Origin: JACOND01 sp965202795
Lineage (GTDB): Bacteria > Bdellovibrionota > Bdellovibrionia > Bdellovibrionales > UBA1609
NCBI GenBank assembly: GCA_965202795.1
Contig: OZ241848.1
Location: 2,232,001-2,296,000, forward strand
DNA length: 64,000 nucleotides
Direction of reading: 5' to 3'
The notes under the pieces: generated by a model
Seen by the model: the letters and a program-made list of their open reading frames with translations, nothing else
The model's database searches: none
What the model was told of the DNA's origin: nothing
In this document: positions 52,310 through 62,290 of the stretch, one piece after another
Position numbering within the stretch: the first letter of the stretch is position 1
Layout of the letters: each line of letters begins with the position of its first letter
Position numbers and translations under genes: made by a program

Positions 52310-55300
52310 CTAAAGGGGCGGATCTTCAAAATGGGCGCCTTCAGCAAGAGGCTGGCTCTCAAAAGATTCCAGAACAGCCAAAATGATTTTTCTTTTGTCC
52401 GCCTCATCAAAGGAATCCAGAGCGGCTTTTATCCCCTCCGCGGCCCGCAAAAGCCGGCTGCCTTTTCCGGGAAAAGCGCCCAGCCTCAAAAAAGCCCTCC
52501 TGTCAGAGCCTCTGTCTATAAAAGCCAAAACAGACTGGCCCTTAAAAGAGGGATGAGCAATCTCGCAGGCCAGCTCAATCTCCGTTTTGATTTTTTTTAA
52601 GGCAAACTTGAATTTTGAGCAGCCGGAGCTGTCCCAATGCCGCGGGGAGGCGCCAGTCAAAACATCAGCCATTGTCTCAAAAAAATACTGATGATGGCTG
52701 GAGGCGTCAAAATTCAAGGCCCGGCCAATAAACCGCCGGGTCCCGGCGCTGAAGGGGAGGCGCTTAACCTTTGCAAGGGCGGCTTGAAAATCTTGAGGAA
52801 GGTTTTGAGCCGGAGCGGTTTTTCTGGAGGCGCGCTTTTTAATGTTTAAGCAGTCTTTTTCCACAAATCCAATAAAATCCGCAAGCCCGCCGCTTATTTG
52901 CAAAAGAAGATTTCTGTAGGCGCCGTCAATCTCTTTTTTTGTTTGCCTAACAAGGGACAATGTCCCGCTTATTTGATCAGCGGATGACCTGCCGCTGACA
53001 GCGGGGCGCCTGAAACACTCCGGGAATTTTTTAAAAAGCAGCCGATCCGGCTCTCTGGAAGAGTCAATTTGAATCAAAAGCCTCCGCCCCCCTGAAGACA
53101 AGCCAGCGGCCTGCTTTGTGGACTCCGGGACGCTTTTCCTCCACTTGAGGATGGCCTCAAGAACAAGGCGGATGGATCCGCCCCCGGCCCCAAATATTTT
53201 GCCCAAGCCGTCAAGAAAATCCTGCCGGCCCCCATCTATGGGCGTGTAATGAATGACTGTTTTTGCCGGATACTTCATCATAAGATCATAATGATCCCCG
53301 CCGGGGTCTTTCACATAAGCGGAGTCAAAGTAATGGCTGACCGGCTGCCTGAGGCTCAAGTCCGCCAAAGCGGCAAACACAGGGACAACCCCCAGCCTCA
53401 GGCCGCAGGGGGGGGCGGTCAGCATATCCAAAAGCCGGCTGCCCTTAAGCCCCCGCGGATGGGCCGAGAGAATTTTTTTGTATTCCACAAAAAACCGAAA
53501 GAAGTCAGAGCCTGGAGAGATTTTATAAATGTTTTCCCCTTTGTTAAATTTAAACCCGGAAAGCTTTTTCATGGCTTTGAAAATGGCATAATCCGGCCCC
53601 CGGCCCTCCATAAGAGATTCAATGGTTTTTTCTGGACAGAGCCTGCGGGCTGTCAGCAGGTCAATAAATTTTTTCCTCCCCAAAGTGACGCTCCCCGAAA
53701 CGCTCCGGCGGTTCATATACTCCAGGTTAAATTTGATGTGTTTGCTGTATGCCCTCTCAAACAATTCGCCCAAAAACCTCTGCAGCCCCTTAAAGCTGGA
53801 AATGTCATGAAAAAGCGCCGGCTTGCCGGCCCGCAGAGACTCCCCGGGATAAACCGCCTCGGCTGAAAGCCCCATGCAGCCGATAAAAGGCTTCAATAAA
53901 GAGCGCAGCCCGGCCAGCAAAACATCCCTGCGGCGGTCCAGCTCTTTTTTTGCCAGGGGGCCGGCTGATAAAATCTCCTTATTGCCGGACAGGCGGTCAA
54001 GGGCATTCAATTCCTCAATGTCTTTTTTGCATTCTATAAACCGTTTGGGCAGAACAAAAACAGCGAGAGGGTGCTGGATTTTTTGAATTTCCCTTTTTGC
54101 ATAAGCCCATTCATCATGGCTGAAGGGAACAACATAAAAAAGCCGGCCGTCCTCTTTGTAAAAGTTAACCTTTCCGCTTTTTCTGACTTTTTTCAGCTCT
54201 TCAACAGAGACAATCTCTGTTCTGAAAAACCGGGTTATCGCATGATCAAAATTGTATTTTTTGGGAGCGATAAAGCCCGGCTCAAAATGCCTTTTTAATA
54301 TCTGAACAAGCTTTTTGCCTGTCAGGGATTTGGATTTGAGCCTGGCCATTTCCCCCTCAATATCAACAGGGGAGCCTTCCCTCAGCAGGTATTGGCGCGC
54401 CCTCTTGTTGTAGAAAAGGATTTGCTCATCCCTTAAAAATTTAAGGGATTTTTTGATCTCCCCCCGGGGAAACTCCTGATTGAGGCATGAGGACAAAAAC
54501 TCCTCCGTTAAAGGCGCAAAATGAGGGTTTTTAATGACAGAGCACACAGCCATAAGGCTGATGATCTGCTTTGAGGCCTCGTCTTTTTTGTTAATCTTCG
54601 CAAACGCCTCCTCCGCCATCAGCTGGATTTTATAAGAGCCTCCAATGCCGGTGTCCCTTCCGATAAGAGGGCTGAAATATTGATAAAGATCATAAGGCAT
54701 GACAAGCGCCCCGCCGTCCTGAAAGCGCTCATTCAGAAACCTCTTCAGAGAGCCGCTTTCATCCCGGGTTAAAAAAGCAAAAAGGGTTCTCTCGTTTTGG
54801 GCGGTTTTCGCTGACAAATAAGGCAAAAGAGACAAAACAATGGGATGCAGGGGATAGCAGTTAAGAAAAATCTTTTCCGCCCCCTCTGAGCGCATAAAGC
54901 CATCCAGCGCGTCCGCCCGGAAGCCGGATATGTGTTTTTTAATATAAGACATGCGCTTTTTGGCCAGGGCGGGGGCGGTTTGCGCGATGTTTTTTTTAAA
55001 AGCCGCTGAAATCATTTTGTAATGATCAAAGCTTCTGCCGTAAAAGGCAAATTCCTGAAAGCGGCCCTCAACTTTTGCCCACTCCCTTTGGATATTAAGT
55101 GGAAGCCTTCTGGCATACTGGGAAATTGAAAGATGCGTGATAAGGGTCAGGTGGCATTGATTTTCGCCGGATCGGCCGCAAAACTCCGCAAAATTCTGCA
55201 AAAACTGAAGATCCAGGCCCGCGGGGCTGTAAACGGCCCTTTCCAGATATTTCCCAAACTCATCGTAAACGGCAAAAACCCCCCCATAGCCCCGCTTTTT

Positions 55301-55798
55301 TAAAAGCCTGATGGATTCCCGATAAAATTTTAAGGCGCTTTTTTGATTTTGCCTGCCGGCGGGCAGCCCCTGCCGCAAAAGGGCGCGGCGCAGGTTTTTG
55401 ATAAAAGCCTCTTCAATATCCCCCTCGTATCCATTGACAAACACCGGCAGAAGCCTGGATTTTTTTGATTTTTGGAATGTTTCAAACTGCTCCCGGAGGG
55501 CTTTGCCTGACCGCTCAAGCTTCCCTCTGATAAGTTTTGGATGGTTTTTGGACACAGCCTGAGAGGCAAACAGGGCAAATGTGGATTTTCCAAGGCCGGG
55601 AGAGCCGCTTAAAACCCTGACTCTGCCGTTTGATCCGGCGTCTAAAACAGAGGCTAAAATCTCTCCCAGCCCTGTTTGAAACTTTGAGGAGACATAAATA
55701 TCGCTTAGCCGGCCGGGATCGTCAAAATCCATCTCCAAGTTTGCCGACCGGCTGCAGCTGCCGGCCAGCTGTATGAGTTTTTCCCAGGACGGCTTCAT
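52310..55798 (-). CDS. sspC: Large P-loop ATPase (SspC-like)
   Basis: 1162 aa. Walker A is SGSPGLGKST (residues 64-73) and a Walker B-like motif is VFAVYDEFGKYLE (174-186). A sensor-like LTLITHLSISQYARR follows near residue 220. The rest is a long helical region with no motif I can name. Large ATPases with the YDEFGK motif accompany DUF4007 and PAPS-reductase genes in SspBCD-type loci, where SspC is an ATPase required for the modification. The gene follows the DUF4007 gene by 32 nt. The assignment rests on context plus motifs; other defence ATPases (for example BREX or DISARM types) look broadly similar. Confidence 0.7.
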   Translation of the reverse strand: MKPSWEKLIQLAGSCSRSANLEMDFDDPGRLSDIYVSSKFQTGLGEILASVLDAGSNGRVRVLSGSPGLGKSTFALFASQAVSKNHPKLIRGKLERSGKALREQFETFQKSKKSRLLPVFVNGYEGDIEEAFIKNLRRALLRQGLPAGRQNQKSALKFYRESIRLLKKRGYGGVFAVYDEFGKYLERAVYSPAGLDLQFLQNFAEFCGRSGENQCHLTLITHLSISQYARRLPLNIQREWAKVEGRFQEFAFYGRSFDHYKMISAAFKKNIAQTAPALAKKRMSYIKKHISGFRADALDGFMRSEGAEKIFLNCYPLHPIVLSLLPYLSAKTAQNERTLFAFLTRDESGSLKRFLNERFQDGGALVMPYDLYQYFSPLIGRDTGIGGSYKIQLMAEEAFAKINKKDEASKQIISLMAVCSVIKNPHFAPLTEEFLSSCLNQEFPRGEIKKSLKFLRDEQILFYNKRARQYLLREGSPVDIEGEMARLKSKSLTGKKLVQILKRHFEPGFIAPKKYNFDHAITRFFRTEIVSVEELKKVRKSGKVNFYKEDGRLFYVVPFSHDEWAYAKREIQKIQHPLAVFVLPKRFIECKKDIEELNALDRLSGNKEILSAGPLAKKELDRRRDVLLAGLRSLLKPFIGCMGLSAEAVYPGESLRAGKPALFHDISSFKGLQRFLGELFERAYSKHIKFNLEYMNRRSVSGSVTLGRKKFIDLLTARRLCPEKTIESLMEGRGPDYAIFKAMKKLSGFKFNKGENIYKISPGSDFFRFFVEYKKILSAHPRGLKGSRLLDMLTAPPCGLRLGVVPVFAALADLSLRQPVSHYFDSAYVKDPGGDHYDLMMKYPAKTVIHYTPIDGGRQDFLDGLGKIFGAGGGSIRLVLEAILKWRKSVPESTKQAAGLSSGGRRLLIQIDSSREPDRLLFKKFPECFRRPAVSGRSSADQISGTLSLVRQTKKEIDGAYRNLLLQISGGLADFIGFVEKDCLNIKKRASRKTAPAQNLPQDFQAALAKVKRLPFSAGTRRFIGRALNFDASSHHQYFFETMADVLTGASPRHWDSSGCSKFKFALKKIKTEIELACEIAHPSFKGQSVLAFIDRGSDRRAFLRLGAFPGKGSRLLRAAEGIKAALDSFDEADKRKIILAVLESFESQPLAEGAHFEDPPL

Positions 55799-55830
55799 TA
55801 AACGGCGGCCTCTCTGATTAAAGAGGAGGG

Positions 55831-56709
55831 TTAAACATTCATTTCGCTGTAATAATTGTCCAGGGATTTTTTCAGCCGGCTTTCTCTGGGGCGGACAATA
55901 AAATACCCGCCTGTCCGGGAATAATCAAGACAGCCCCGCTTTGAGCATGCGTCTATGAGATCGCCCGCCTCCTCCAGAGAAAAGCAAAAAATCCGCCCCG
56001 GCGAGTTTTCCTTGAGGGCAAAATCCTCCAGATGAAGGGATTTTGCCCGGCTCAGGCTGCCTCTCCAAAATATATAAAGGATAAAAGCAAAAACATGCGG
56101 ATTCATATCAGCAATATTCAGCTTGTTTCTGACAAAGCCCTCCCCCCGCTTTTTAATCCAGCCGTATTTTGCGAAAGGCGAGGGGCTTTCAGTTTCAGGG
56201 TTTTTTCCGCCCCCCCATTCCGCTGCCTGATACATTCTGAGAAGGCAGCTTAACTCTTTTTCCAGGGTTTTGTCTTTTACTGATTTCTCTGTCCGCGCCC
56301 GCATATAAGCGGAAAACTGGCTGGCAAGGGATTCTCTGTCAAACTCCATGGCGGAAAAATTGTTGAAAAACCAGCCCCATGCGGCCCCCTCCTTTTTATT
56401 GGAGGCCAGCAGATAATGGATGAGAAAAAGCGTTCCGTCCAGCTCAAAGCAAGGGTCTTTTTGCAGGATCTTTCGGGCGGTTTTTGAGAGAGCAAAGCCG
56501 CCGGAGCTGTTTTGCCGGACAAGCTGCGCCGCTTTCAGCCAGTACTGTATGGACGCTGCCATGTTTTTTCCGACCCCCAGATACTCCATAGCCTTTTCAG
56601 CTGACTTTCCGGAGCTTGAAAATCCCCCCGGGGCGGACTCTATCCAGCGAAGCCCTTTATGAAGCCACTGCTCCCGCAAATGAAAACTCTGATGCCCGCC
56701 GAATCTCAC
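55831..56709 (-). CDS. sspB: DUF4007 family protein (SspB-like)
   Basis: 292 aa. The N-terminal block FGGHQSFHLREQWLHKGLRWI and the downstream YLGVGKNMAASIQYWLKAAQLV are characteristic of DUF4007. To my knowledge SspB of phosphorothioation systems is a DUF4007 protein and acts as the DNA nickase that opens the backbone for sulfur insertion. It is the first gene of the minus-strand locus and is followed at 32 nt by the SspC-like ATPase. A TTGACA-N17-TTACAA promoter (56905-56933) lies about 195 nt upstream. Confidence 0.8.
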   Translation of the reverse strand: MRFGGHQSFHLREQWLHKGLRWIESAPGGFSSSGKSAEKAMEYLGVGKNMAASIQYWLKAAQLVRQNSSGGFALSKTARKILQKDPCFELDGTLFLIHYLLASNKKEGAAWGWFFNNFSAMEFDRESLASQFSAYMRARTEKSVKDKTLEKELSCLLRMYQAAEWGGGKNPETESPSPFAKYGWIKKRGEGFVRNKLNIADMNPHVFAFILYIFWRGSLSRAKSLHLEDFALKENSPGRIFCFSLEEAGDLIDACSKRGCLDYSRTGGYFIVRPRESRLKKSLDNYYSEMNV

Positions 56710-57067
56710 CGGAAATCCCTCCCTGGATCTCTAGTTTTAACAGTATAAAAAAAACAGCCGGCAATTAGCGCATTCAGCCTTAACAGCCTGACACCCCGCA
56801 AAAACAGCATCAGTCCTTTGCGCAAAGCCTTGCTTAAGGAGTCCGCAAATATTCCGATGGCATGATTAGAGGCTTCTTGCGCTTCCCCACATCCCCTTAA
56901 TCCCTTGTAAACTGCCCCCTGCCCCGCTGTCAAAGCTTAAGGAGCATTCTAGCTCTTAGTCCTGTTTCAGGACAGCGATCGGAGCGGCATAGCTTTTTGG
57001 CAGCGGGGAAATCAGCCCCCTGTTAAAAACGCAAAACCAGAGCGGCTGGAGCGGCGCGGCATGATTT
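56710..57067. promoter_or_regulatory. Divergent intergenic region between sspB and yajC
   Basis: Contains the minus-strand promoter TTGACA (56928-56933) / TTACAA (56905-56910) for sspB and a short hairpin GTCCTG-TTT-CAGGAC near 56959-56973. No gene is seen. Confidence 0.45.
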
Positions 57068-57095
57068 TTGACAGCAGCCGCGGCTTGTTATACAT
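57068..57095 (+). promoter_or_regulatory. Promoter for yajC-secD-secF
   Basis: TTGACA (57068-57073) and ATACAT (57090-57095, overlapping TATACA) are spaced 16 nt. The predicted leader to yajC contains repeat copy 7. Confidence 0.5.
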
Positions 57096-57135
57096 AAAGG
57101 CGAAAGCTGGACAGCCGCGAGGCCGGCCCAGCAAA

Positions 57136-57166
57136 GGAACGGCCGAAAGGCCGGCCCGGCAAACAG
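57136..57166 (-). repeat. Dispersed palindromic element, copy 7 (yajC leader)
   Basis: On the minus strand CTGTTT, then GGCCGGCC-TTTC-GGCCGTTCC. It lies 16 nt before the yajC start. Confidence 0.65.
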
Positions 57167-57181
57167 GGCAAAAAAGCGCTT

Positions 57182-57680
57182 ATGAAAAAAACCATGCGAA
57201 AAGCGGGGCTTTGCGCCTGGAGAGCAGTTGCAGCAGCGGCAGCGGCCGGCCGGCCCGCCTGCCAGGCCCTGGCCTCTGAGGCCAAGGCGGAGCCTCCTCC
57301 ATCCCCAACAGCCCTGGAGCAGTTTTTTCCCTTTATTATTCTAGGGCTTTTGTTTTATTTTCTGCTGATCCGCCCCCAGCAGCGAAAGCTCAAGCAGCAT
57401 GGGGACTTTCTCTCCAAAATCAAAAGGGGGGATGAGGTGTTGACAAGCAGCGGCATTTTTGGGCGGATTGAGGGGCTGACCGATCAGTTTGCCGTCTTGG
57501 AAGTCGCTGACAATGTGAGAATCCGGATCCTCAAGTCCCAGATTTCCTCCTTTGCCAGGCAAAAAGAGGAGGAGGGCGGGGGAAGCCAAAAAAAATCCTC
57601 CGCAAAAAAAACGCTCCCGCAAAAAGCCGGGGCGCGGCGGGCCGGACAGGCCCGGCGGGGGAAAAAGCGGAGGCCTGCCA

Positions 57681-57688
<8 letters not shown>
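57182..57688 (+). CDS. yajC: Preprotein translocase accessory subunit YajC
   Basis: YajC is a small inner-membrane partner of SecDF. The single membrane span is FFPFIILGLLFYFLLIRPQQRKLKQH (about residues 48-73), followed by the family block GDEVLTSSGIFGRIEGL and VLEVADNVRIRILKSQIS. Two features are unusual: an Ala-rich, signal-like N-terminal stretch of ~35 residues before the usual start region, and a basic Lys/Arg/Gln tail of ~40 residues. At 168 aa it is longer than the typical ~110. Its 3' end overlaps secD by 8 nt. Confidence 0.9.
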
Positions 57689-59531
<1,843 letters not shown>

Positions 59532-59534
59532 ATT

Positions 59535-60521
59535 ATGAAAAACAGGTTTTATCAAAAAAACTCCCTCCAAAAACAGGAGGAAAGATCCAGGGACAGACGG
59601 TTCGGATTTAACTTCCGCCATATTGACTTTTTGAGCGGGAGCCGGCTTTTGACCCCGGCCTCCGCGGTTTTGGCTTTTGCCGCGCTGTTTGTCATTCTGG
59701 CCCTGGGATTTTCCTATGGCATAGATTTTGCGGGCGGAAACGAAATCCAGGCCCGCTTCCAAAAGCCTGCCGCGGCGGAGGATTTAAGGGCGCTTCTGAG
59801 ATCCAAGGGCATAGAAAGCCCCGCAGTTCAAAAACTGGGCGAGGGGAATGAGTTTTTGATCCGCGCCGAAATGGCTGAAAAAGAGGAGGAAAACACCCAG
59901 AGGCAAAAAACGCTTTCCGAGGCCATAAAGGGCATGGGCGGCGAAATCCGCCGCATGGATTCTGTCGGGCCGCAAATCGGAAGCGAGCTGCGGCGAAAAG
60001 GCGCGCTGGCTTTGATCTACAGCCTGCTGATGATTTTGATTTATCTTGGACTCCGCTTTGACGCAAAATACGCGCCGGCGGCGGTTTTCTGCCTGTTTCA
60101 TGACGCGATGCTGACCCTTGGGGTTTTTGCTGTGTTTCAGCTGGAGGTCAATGTCCAGACTCTGGCCGCCATTTTGGCCATCATCGGCTACTCTCTAAAC
60201 GACACCATTGTCACTTTTGACAGAATACGGGAAAATCAGCAGCTTTTTGGCGGCAAAAAGCCCCTCTGGGATATTTGCAATCAGTCGCTGAACGAGGTTC
60301 TTTCCCGGACGCTGCTCACCTCCATCACAACTCTTTTGGCGGTTTTGTCCATGTGGATTTTGGCGGACGGGGTTATCCGGGACTTTGCCTTTACCCTCGC
60401 CCTTGGGGTTGTGATTGGCACTTACTCCTCAATTTATGTGGCCACCCCCCTTATGCTGTTCATGGACCGGCTGAAATTGTTTCAGCGGCGCGGTTCCGGA
60501 AAAAATCTTACATTTTCTTAA
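59535..60521 (+). CDS. secF: Protein translocase subunit SecF
   Basis: Partner of SecD. After a charged N-terminus of ~30 residues, TM1 (SAVLAFAALFVILALGFSYG) precedes the family motif GIDFAGGNEIQARF. The conserved core includes VGPQIGSELRRKGALALIYSLLMILIYLGLRF and the signature AIIGYSLNDTIVTFDRIREN. 328 aa is normal. It starts 3 nt after the secD stop and is followed 80 nt later by the dehydrogenase gene. Confidence 0.95.
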   Translation: MKNRFYQKNSLQKQEERSRDRRFGFNFRHIDFLSGSRLLTPASAVLAFAALFVILALGFSYGIDFAGGNEIQARFQKPAAAEDLRALLRSKGIESPAVQKLGEGNEFLIRAEMAEKEEENTQRQKTLSEAIKGMGGEIRRMDSVGPQIGSELRRKGALALIYSLLMILIYLGLRFDAKYAPAAVFCLFHDAMLTLGVFAVFQLEVNVQTLAAILAIIGYSLNDTIVTFDRIRENQQLFGGKKPLWDICNQSLNEVLSRTLLTSITTLLAVLSMWILADGVIRDFAFTLALGVVIGTYSSIYVATPLMLFMDRLKLFQRRGSGKNLTFS

Positions 60522-60601
60522 AAAACCCGCTTTCGGCTTGCGGAAGATCTGGCTTTTGCATAGCCTTGTGAAGGCCCCTTGCGGCTGGAGAGGCCAAAAA
60601 A

Positions 60602-62164
60602 ATGGCGCAGTTAAGAATGATTTTGTTTGCCGCGCTGCTGCTGGCTGCTCTGCCGGCGCCTCAGGCTCTGGCCTCCTCCTCCTGCAGGGAGCCGTTTTTG
60701 CCGGGAGAAGGGGTTTTTCAAAAAATGCAAGCCTCCGGCGATCACTATGTCCAGCTGTCCCTGAGAACTCCCCCAAACATTGGGGAGGAGCCTGCAAAAG
60801 AGGCCATGGCGCTTCGGCCTTTCCCCCAAAACAGCCCCTCTGTTTATATCAAAAAAACCTCGGAAATGCGGCATTCAGCCGGCTTTCAGGCTGAGCGGAT
60901 TTCCAGAACAATCCATGAAGAGCGGATTTCGTGGAGGCTGGAGCCTGCCGGCGAGTATGACAGCCTGAGCGTTTTTGAGGCTTTAAGGCGCTTTGGGCAT
61001 GAGGCTTTGCATTTCGTTCTCTATGAGCCGGCCGGCCTGAAGGCGATAATCGCCATCTACAGCAGCGCTTTGGGGCAGGGCGCCTCCATGGGCGGAACAA
61101 GAGTCCAGGATTACGCCAGCGAGGCGGAGGGAGTGATGGATGCTCTGCGGCTTTCAGAGGGAATGAGCTATAAAGCCGCCGCCGCTGATATCCCGGCGGG
61201 GGGCGGAAAGGCCGTAATCTTTGCCAGCCCGAAGACAGACAAATCCATTCAGCTGCTTCGGAGCTATGGAGAGTATCTTTCAGTTTTAAACGGGCTGAAT
61301 CAGCATAAGACCCTTGAGGGGCGGCCTTATTTTGCCACGGGGGAGGACATGGGCCTCACTCAGGAAGACCTGCGACTCATCAGCCAGACCGGCAGAGGCT
61401 ATCTGCTGGGATTTTTAGAAAAATCAGAAGATCCCGCCATACTGACGGCCGAGGGGGTTTTTGCCGGAATCAAAGCCTCCGCGCGCCAGGCCACGGGAGC
61501 GTCCAGCCTGCAGGGCTTAAGCGCCGCCATCCAGGGCGCCGGCAATGTGGGGGGCCGAGTCGCTGAAAAGCTTGTCCATGCGGGCGCCAAGGTCAGCGTT
61601 TATGACACAGATGAAACAAAGCTCCAAAGCCTGGCCAAAAAAACCGGCGCGCGGATGATCAGCTGGCAGCAGGCGCTTAACGAGCCGCATGATATTTTTG
61701 TCCCCTGCGCCGGGGGCGGGATTGTAAATGCCGAAACTGTCCAAATCTTTAAATGCAAAATCATAGCGGGAGCGGCCAACAATCAGCTGGCGGAGCCAAA
61801 ATACGGCGCCGCCCTAAAAGAGAGAGGCATCCTTTACGCCCCCGACTATGTCATCAACTCCGGCGGCCTGATCAGCGTTTCAAGATATACAGCCCCGCTG
61901 GATGATGGCCAGGATCCGGCAGTCTGGGCCAGGGAAAAAACGCGGGGCATATACGGCGCGCTTATGAGCATTTTTCAGACAGCTGAGGAGCGCGGCATCA
62001 GCCCGGCGGAGGCCGCCGATCAGCTGGCCAAAAAAAAGCTGCGGCATGCGCAAAGCGAAATGGAGGCCCGGCGGCGCGAAGGCGCAAGCCGCGGCGGCTT
62101 TGTTTCCAGGATGATGTGGCCAGACAACCAGCCAGACAGCCAAAACGCCAGATCTTCTGAATAA
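60602..62164 (+). CDS. Glu/Leu/Phe/Val-type amino-acid dehydrogenase with N-terminal signal peptide
   Basis: 520 aa. From about residue 118 it matches leucine dehydrogenase-type enzymes: GHEALHFVLYEPAGLKAIIAIYSSALG, MGGTRVQDYAS, LRLSEGMSYKAAAADIPAGGGKAVI with the two active-site lysines, and the NAD motif GAGNVGGRVAEKL. These enzymes oxidatively deaminate branched-chain or related amino acids in the cytoplasm. Here a Sec-type signal peptide (MILFAALLLAALPAPQALA) and ~95 extra residues precede the catalytic part. The start is supported by GGAGAGG 8 nt upstream. Either the enzyme is periplasmic or the N-terminus serves another purpose. It lies after secF, possibly in the same transcript. Confidence 0.8.
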   Translation: MAQLRMILFAALLLAALPAPQALASSSCREPFLPGEGVFQKMQASGDHYVQLSLRTPPNIGEEPAKEAMALRPFPQNSPSVYIKKTSEMRHSAGFQAERISRTIHEERISWRLEPAGEYDSLSVFEALRRFGHEALHFVLYEPAGLKAIIAIYSSALGQGASMGGTRVQDYASEAEGVMDALRLSEGMSYKAAAADIPAGGGKAVIFASPKTDKSIQLLRSYGEYLSVLNGLNQHKTLEGRPYFATGEDMGLTQEDLRLISQTGRGYLLGFLEKSEDPAILTAEGVFAGIKASARQATGASSLQGLSAAIQGAGNVGGRVAEKLVHAGAKVSVYDTDETKLQSLAKKTGARMISWQQALNEPHDIFVPCAGGGIVNAETVQIFKCKIIAGAANNQLAEPKYGAALKERGILYAPDYVINSGGLISVSRYTAPLDDGQDPAVWAREKTRGIYGALMSIFQTAEERGISPAEAADQLAKKKLRHAQSEMEARRREGASRGGFVSRMMWPDNQPDSQNARSSE

Positions 62165-62165
62165 A

Positions 62166-62270
62166 GCCTCCTCTTGAGAGGCGCAAGGCGAAGCGCTTTC
62201 AAATGCCCTCTAAAGCGGCCGGCCCTCTGGCGGCAGGCAGGCGCGCCTCTGAGGGGCGCCTGAAATCGCC
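62166..62270. terminator. Hairpins between convergent dehydrogenase and mltD genes
   Basis: Inverted repeats CCTC-TTGA-GAGG (about 62171) and AGGCGC...GCGCCT (about 62245-62265) lie in the gap. They may end both convergent transcripts, but no T-run follows. Confidence 0.35.
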
Positions 62271-62290
62271 TGGCAAATCATTTGTGGAAA

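Noticed and set aside
44897..56709. Dnd (DndABCDE) or BREX assignment for the defence island
   Set aside because: DUF4007 and a DUF262-DUF1524 effector are features of Ssp; no DndB, DndD, DndE, PglZ or BrxC-like gene was recognised.
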